Shown in pieces: positions 58,832 through 64,000 of a stretch of DNA of 64,000 bases. The DNA is from Perca fluviatilis (lineage: Eukaryota > Chordata > Actinopteri > Perciformes > Percidae), in NCBI RefSeq assembly GCF_010015445.1, contig NC_053134.1:5442636-5506635 (forward strand), read 5' to 3'. Made by a program: the position numbers and the translations under genes. The notes beneath the pieces were generated by a model. The model was not told where the DNA came from. It worked only from the letters and a program-made list of their open reading frames with translations, and ran no database searches. The number at the start of each line of letters is the position of its first letter. The first letter of the stretch is position 1.

Positions 58832-58915
58832 ACCTGTGGCCCTTTGCTGCATGTCATTCCCCCTCTCTCTCCCCATTTCCTGTCTAAGAAAGGCCTAAAA
58901 TGGCCATAAAAATGT
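58832..58915 (+). repeat. SINE body and tail fragment
   Basis: AACCTGTGGCCCTTTGCTGC, then ATGTCATTCC, CCTCTCTCTCCCC and TAAGAAAGGCCTAAAATGGC match the body and tail of the tRNA-derived SINE at 7 kb (in reverse) and 53 kb. Confidence 0.8.
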
Positions 58916-59062
58916 AATACAAAGTTCAATACAATCAACGTAGGTGGTTGTTTGTTAATTTCTTTTCAAATAGCAAACAAAGTACGATAAAAAAAAAACA
59001 GCACACTGTATATTGTAGATGTATCAAAGTAGTCCAACTGCTGTGAATTCTATTGAGACTGA

Positions 59063-59415
59063 GGGCCCTATCTTGCCCCCGGTGCATCGCAATACCTGAC
59101 GCAAGTGTCTTTTCTAGTTTAAGACCGACGCAGTTGTTTTTCCCAATTTCCCAACTTCCCAACCAGCGCCCATGTCGTTTAAATAGCGAATGCACCTGCG
59201 CCCATCTGTGCGCCCATGGGCATGCTGGTCTTCCAGGGAGGTGTGTTCAGGTGCATTCTTGGCATATTGCTATCTTGAGGCAGCGGAAAGTGATGGCACC
59301 ATTGACCAACAAAAACCTGGTCTAAAGTCAGTAGCGCAGAATTTCATTGTTAGTTTAACAGCGCATTAGTAAAAATGCGCCTAGGCTCGTGCACAGCGCG
59401 CGCACACTATGCTTG

Positions 59416-59487
<72 letters not shown>

Positions 59488-59876
59488 AAGATTAAAAATA
59501 TTACAATGTGAAATTGAATTATGATATGATCTGCTAGCGTGTGTTCACTTCACGTACGAGCAGATTAGTTTCTTCTCCTGAAAATCTCTCCTTCCTGCTT
59601 AGCAAATCCGCCATCATGATAGCAATGTGCCAAGGTCCAAACGTGCCTGGCTTTTAAAGGGAATGGGAGATGACACTCCGATTGGTTTATTGCAGGTTAC
59701 GCCCAAAACACACCTATGATTAATTAAGTACTGGGTACAACCCCTTTGAACCATGCGCCTGGCGCACAGACCCTTTTTTCCTCCGTTAAACTAGCAAAAG
59801 TGGATTCGTACACGCCCTAAACGCACCTGCGCCAGGCGCTTCACGCCGATGCTCCTAGATCGTTAAAATAGGGCCC
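59063..59876 (+). mobile_element. GGGCCC-ended repeat, copy 2 (longer)
   Basis: It starts GGGCCCTATCTTG and ends GTTAAAATAGGGCCC, an inverted repeat. It aligns in the same orientation with 31918-32530. About 190 bp around the CA repeat are absent from the other copy. Confidence 0.88.
59416..59482. repeat. (CA)n microsatellite inside the GGGCCC repeat
   Basis: About 33 CA units. In the copy at 32 kb the same place holds only a short ACACAAACATG, so the array grew after insertion. Confidence 0.95.
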
Positions 59877-61287
59877 GGAATCTTTAATGGAAAAACTATT
59901 TTTAGTTTTTGTTTAATGAATTAAAGTCCTATTCATATCTGTTATTGTTATTTATCATTTCTGTCTGTTTCCCTGAACTGAACTGATCTGATCTGTTCTT
60001 ACAGGAAAAAAGCATATGAGGTCTCTACAGGAAGAGACAGAATATAAATAGGAACTTATTAACTACGCTGGCGCTTCTTCCTCTCTCTCTCTCTCTCCGT
60101 TTACAGTATTTCTATGGACGACATACCGAGTCCCTGCCCGCCTCAGTCTTTGCAGAGCCATTATCTTCCTTTAACTGCACTGTTTATACAACACCAATAA
60201 AACGTTACATAGCTCTGTCTCTCCCTCATTTGTCATCAATCTCCCCTGCTTCCAGTGCCATCACTCTGCTGTGAATCCATTTCCTACAACAGTGCTGGTC
60301 TGTGGGGGGAAAAAGCTGGGCTTCATTTCGCTACAGGCAGACAGCGCTGCAGTGTATCATTAACAGACATAATGACTGTGTGCTGTTTGGGCACAAACAG
60401 CTTGCTCAATTCACAGATAATATTATTTGTCACATCGCAATCCAGCCTGAAGGGATGTGGCCATGTTATGATTGGACAGAGCAGAAGATCTCGTTTTTTA
60501 AACCATGCGTTTAAAATCCGTTTTTTTATCCATTTCAGCCACCAGGGGGGCACCTACCCCTGCCCCACAGCAAACTCATGGGTCAGACCCATCTGGTAGC
60601 GGGGGCCGAGACTAAGAGCTACATGGAAAAATATGCACCAAACAAGCCACTTTGAAATTTTTCTGTTTCATGAATACAAATGTTGGATGACCCTCCCCTC
60701 AATAAAGAATAAAAAGACATGACCCTCCCCTATTTTCCTCCGGTGGTCCATTCCATAAATACCGAACGGTCCCTTAGAGCCCAAAAGGACATCAACATAG
60801 CCAGCATCTAACGTTAGCTACTCCGCTGCGCTGTGGAGTAATGTCTGGCTACGTGAGACAAGCGTCAAGCAACATTGTTAGATGCTGCGTTCTCAACCTG
60901 GCAACCTCCGTAAACTTCTCTCTCCAGTATTTTTAATTTGGAGTGCGCTAACTATTTCACACACTAGCTGTCAGTATTACATATTGCACCTTTAAAGCTG
61001 GTTCACTTGAAGATCAGCGAGAGCACATGCCAGGAGTTGAGTTGTCATTAAAACCAGGCGATTTTTTTCTCCAGTCCAGCTCAGTGCTCACTCCACAATA
61101 CACATGGAGAACAATGAGGGCAAAACAGCATCAATGATCTGTTTTAACCAAATATCCTCTGGCCCAGCTCAGCTAAAAACACAAAAACACAGAATCCATC
61201 AGCACGTTAGTGTGTCGTTCACTACCAAGCCCGTTTGTAACCGATTATCTTCACTTCACCTGTTAAACTGACCTTAACAGCTTAGAT
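59877..61287. other. Gene-free stretch with an old MITE end
   Basis: 60735-60993 contains several repeat phrases: GGTCCATTCCATAAATACCG, a fragment of the TAGTCT family (60810-60872, CTGCGCTGTGGAGTAATGTC) and GTATTACATATTGCACCTTTAA, a reversed TTAA MITE end near 60975. The plus-strand open frame 60255-60599 (114 codons) shows no domain. Confidence 0.45.
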
Positions 61288-61438
61288 CAGGGATCTTCAA
61301 CAGGGGGTCCGGGACCCCTGGGGGGGGTCCTCAGAGTCAATACAGGGGGGCCTCAAAATTAATATATATTAGGGGGTCCCTGCTCCGTCTCTCTTTCAAT
61401 TAAGTGGTCCTTGGCTTAAAAAACGTTGAAGACCCCTG
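61288..61438. mobile_element. Minimal hAT element, perfect 8-bp TSD
   Basis: CAGGGATCTTCAAC at the left and GTTGAAGACCCCTG at the right are inverted repeats with two mismatches. GCTTAGAT is duplicated exactly on both sides (61280-61287 and 61439-61446). At 151 bp this is the shortest complete element in the window. A partial relative is at 8266-8332. Confidence 0.93.
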
Positions 61439-61446
61439 GCTTAGAT

Positions 61447-62193
61447 AACAGACACTCGACTGTCCTGTCGTTATTACAGACGTGACCTAACCACAAACAG
61501 TTGACTTGTTCATGGACCCCTTGGAATGGATATTTGGGGTTATTTATGGCATTGATGGGGTACTGAATGTATAATAATGATAAGGACTTTATTTAATTTT
61601 ATAAATACTTTGGCCACTTTTTCTCCTCATATTAGCTATGGCTGAGATATTAACCAAAGCAAGTCCATCAATGTTTGTATATGCAGACGATGTGTGTGTT
61701 TGCATGTACATGTATGTCCAAATACACCACAGTGTATTTGATGATACATTTATGGAAAACATCTTCTACCTTCTCCTACCTTCCTGCTGTTTTTCCATTC
61801 ATACTTTGTACACAAGGCTGCTTCCATCTGTACTTCTGGTTTATTTCAGGAAGGAAAAAGGAAAATAAATTACACACAATTTTGGTTGTTTTGACCTGAA
61901 TTGGAATGAAAGCTTTCACACCAGCCTAAAAACGTCACTACTGTTACTACTAATGATACATTTCACACTTTGTTACCCCCCCACAGCAGTACAGCACATG
62001 CAGGGAGGCTCCACTAAAAGACACCAGAGTAAAGTAAATTTACAGCAACACAAATTCCTTCTTTTCTACCTCTTTCTGTACCTTCTTTTCTCTATTTCCA
62101 CTAATATTCAGACCATCCAGAGTGAGTCATCCATCCTTGTTAAGAGACTCGTTATAGGAAACTAACCCCGCCCTGCCCCCGGCCGGCAGCCGT

Positions 62194-62196
<3 letters not shown>
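61447..62196. other. Gene-free stretch
   Basis: No feature is supported; see the rejected YADD reading at 61678. Confidence 0.5.

Positions 62197-62270
<74 letters not shown>
62197..62270. repeat. (GT)n microsatellite
   Basis: About 37 units. Confidence 0.97.
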
Positions 62271-63062
62271 GTAGGGGGTAATTAAGGTAATTAGCTCAGG
62301 ATATCAACACCGTCAACCATCTCCAGGCGAGAGAGGGAGTCTATCAAAGGTTGAGATAATTAATGAAACGCATAAAAGCCTTTCTCCCAGAGCGCCGGCT
62401 GCTTACAAAGCACATTCAGGTCACATTTAGACTACAATAACCGAACCAAAGTTGTTCAGCTCGTGTTTTCGCTCTCTGTGTATTTTGCGCTATTTAAGTT
62501 GTTTACGGGGAGATTAGGCCGGCAGTAGGGCTGGGTACCGAATTCGATGCTTTTTGGGCGCCGACCAAATCGCCTCCTTAGTATCATGTATCAAAAAAAT
62601 GCCTCGTCATTCGACACCAAATTACAATACCGTACATCAATACAACTAATTTTCATTTTCTCCTACTTGCCTACTGTATGTTTTACTTCTTAATTTTTTT
62701 TCTCTTTAGTTACTTTGCATATTCATATTAATTATACAAAATATGACGAATAATCTATGATGTATTAAAGTGGATAAAGTGGAGACTTTATTGATCCGGG
62801 GGTGAAATTCACAAGCTACCTGCCAAGTCAAACTTCCGCTGTTTTTTTGGTGAGTAACTCAAAAGTAATGCAAAAGTAGTAGTAGTAATAGTATTGTAAT
62901 ATAACGAATTACTCTCAAATGACAGTAACTAATAATCTATAATGTATTACATTTTGGAAGTAACTTGCCCAACACTGGTGATTGGCCGTCTAATGTTACA
63001 CGTCGTAGGGGCACGCAGGAAAAACTTGACGTTACACAGAGACGGGGCTCCATAGTCGGAGC

Positions 63063-63286
63063 TAGGGCTGGGCCAGGCACGGCCCGGTTACCGGTTTTGA
63101 GGTATACCGCGGTTTGAAAAAGTCATTGTTTCAACACCACTAAAATTGACCGTCATACTGTTTTGTTTTTTTGCCCAGACATTTCAAAATAAAACATTTT
63201 AAAGCTCTAATTGCAATACCGTGAAACCGTGATATTTTTGCTGAAGGTTTATCATACCGCCAGAATCTCATACCGGCACATGCCTA
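63063..63286. mobile_element. hAT-like unit (TAGGGCTGGGC, ACCGCGGTTTGAAAAAG)
   Basis: It begins TAGGGCTGGGCCAGGCACGG and ends CATACCGGCACATGCCTA. The paired motifs TACCGCGGT and CATACCG face each other. It abuts the next unit and shares its terminal TA. Confidence 0.7.
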
Positions 63287-63630
63287 GGTTGGGCAATATA
63301 TCGATATCATATCGATATCGCGATATGAGGCTAGATATCGTCTTAGATTCTGGATATCGTAATATGGCTTCGGTGTCATCTTGTCCTGGTTTTAAAGGCT
63401 GCATTACAGTAAATTTATGTCATTTTCTGAACTTACCAGACTGTTCTGTCTGTTCTATTATTTGCCTTTAATCACTTAGCGATTATATCCACATTACTGA
63501 TGATTTTCTAAAATCTGTGAACATATTTTGTAAAAGCAATAATTGTCGACCATACATTATTGTCGCAATATAGTAGATATCGAGATATTTGGTCAAAAAT
63601 ATCTGATTTTCTTCACATCGCCCAGCCCTA
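63285..63630. mobile_element. hAT-like unit with GATATCG ends
   Basis: It begins TAGGTTGGGCAATATATCGA and ends TCACATCGCCCAGCCCTA. ATATCG motifs at both ends resemble the element at 14510-15136. Confidence 0.78.
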
Positions 63631-63837
63631 GTAGGAGTTAAAAATTAAAAAAAAGATTTTTGCCGTAAATTGTGTTTTTGTTCAAATGGATTTTATGAAA
63701 TTGGTATCGCAAAAAGTATCGTTCAGGAACCGGTATCAAAGTCACGGTATCGGTAATCGAAAATGTTGAACGAGACATTCGTCTCTGAGACAGTTTCTGC
63801 GACAATACCAGTTCTGCTGCTGAATGAAACTTCTTCA

Positions 63838-64000
63838 CTCCAGATTTCTAAATGTCAGAAAAGGAAAGTCCTTGCCGGGCTCACGGCTGCGAAGAAAATG
63901 GTGGCGGTGCGCTGGAAGCCCCCACACACTTTGGCCATTAAGCAATGGCTTCTGACCTTTCTAGACATAGTTTATATGGAACTTTCAACAGCTCGCATCA
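63838..64000 (+). pseudogene. L1-like LINE ORF2 C-terminal segment, runs off the right edge
   Basis: The plus-strand frame reads VLAGLTAAKKMVAVRWKPPH followed by TLAIKQWLLTFLDIVYMELSTA and continues to the last base without a stop (63868-64000). The AKKMVAVRWKPP and QWLLTFLDIVYMELSTAR phrases are typical of the far C-terminus of fish L1/Tx1 ORF2 proteins. The left junction lies near 63838; nothing of the endonuclease or reverse transcriptase is present, so the copy is 5'-truncated. The open stretch suggests a fairly recent insertion. Confidence 0.85.

Larger units (their letters stand above)
62526..63760. mobile_element. hAT-like element filled with later insertions (inferred)
   Basis: The left end TAGGGCTGGGTACCGAATTC at 62526 has an imperfect inverse partner around 63700-63760 (AAAAGTATCGTTCAGGAACC, GGTATCGGTAATCG). 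Between them lie an ATTGATCC-type repeat tail (62780-62815), a fragment of the AGTAACT hAT family ending TTGCCCAACACTGG (62840-62980), and two more hAT-like units (63063-63630). The right end is eroded and no target duplication is visible. Confidence 0.55.

Noticed and set aside
61638..61868. MFVYADDVCV in an open frame, recalling the YADD motif of reverse transcriptases
   Set aside because: No other reverse-transcriptase block lies on either side and the downstream frame is unlike any LINE, so a chance match is more likely.

Overview
The window looks like nuclear DNA of a teleost fish. It is gene-poor and full of repeats: long (CA)n/(GT)n microsatellites, a decayed Tc1 transposon with long IR/DR ends, many short hAT-type elements with readable 8-bp target duplications, TTAA-flanked MITEs, a tRNA-derived SINE family, and fragments of L1- and L2-like LINEs. 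No complete protein-coding gene, rRNA, functional tRNA or CRISPR array was found. Most open frames are readings of CA repeats or of transposon remnants.

Gene content. One short exon is recognisable, on the minus strand at 7403-7470. It has an acceptor, a donor and a 22-residue peptide that matches my memory of the N-terminus of USP6NL (RN-tre, a TBC-domain Rab GAP). A second minus-strand candidate exon at 38081-38150 has an ATG, an in-frame upstream stop and a GT donor in the phase needed to join it. If both are right, positions 7471-38080 are one intron of about 30.6 kb, the rest of the gene lies beyond the left edge, and the DNA right of about 39 kb is 5' flank or further upstream introns.

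Layout. 1-7.4 kb: microsatellites, two hAT-like elements, and a TTAA MITE (4077-5184) holding a 58-bp minisatellite and a G-poor stretch that may be an assembly fault. 7.4-15.6 kb: the usp6nl exon, a SINE, MITEs and a hAT element. 15642-17239: full-length but dead Tc1 element. 17.9-22.2 kb: TTAA MITE, large CA repeat, hAT elements, telomere-like motif. 22.2-28.3 kb: mostly featureless, with AG and GT microsatellites. 28359-30523: three-level nest (hAT, L1, MITE). 31.1-32.5 kb: two further DNA elements. 35233-35803: foldback element. 36.2-37.9 kb: a tandem duplication whose two copies were each hit by a different transposon. 38-40.6 kb: candidate first exon, L2-like reverse-transcriptase relic, hAT element. 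42980-44434: hAT element with a TTAA MITE inside. 45.8-64 kb: more MITEs and hAT elements, a 46-bp minisatellite inside a TTAA MITE, a second copy of the 32-kb repeat at 59 kb, a hAT cluster at 62.5-63.6 kb, and the 3' part of an L1 open frame running off the right edge.

The DNA records waves of transposition more than gene function. Insertion order can be read in several places from target duplications. No new biological system was identified. Family names come from sequence memory and terminal motifs only; no search was run.
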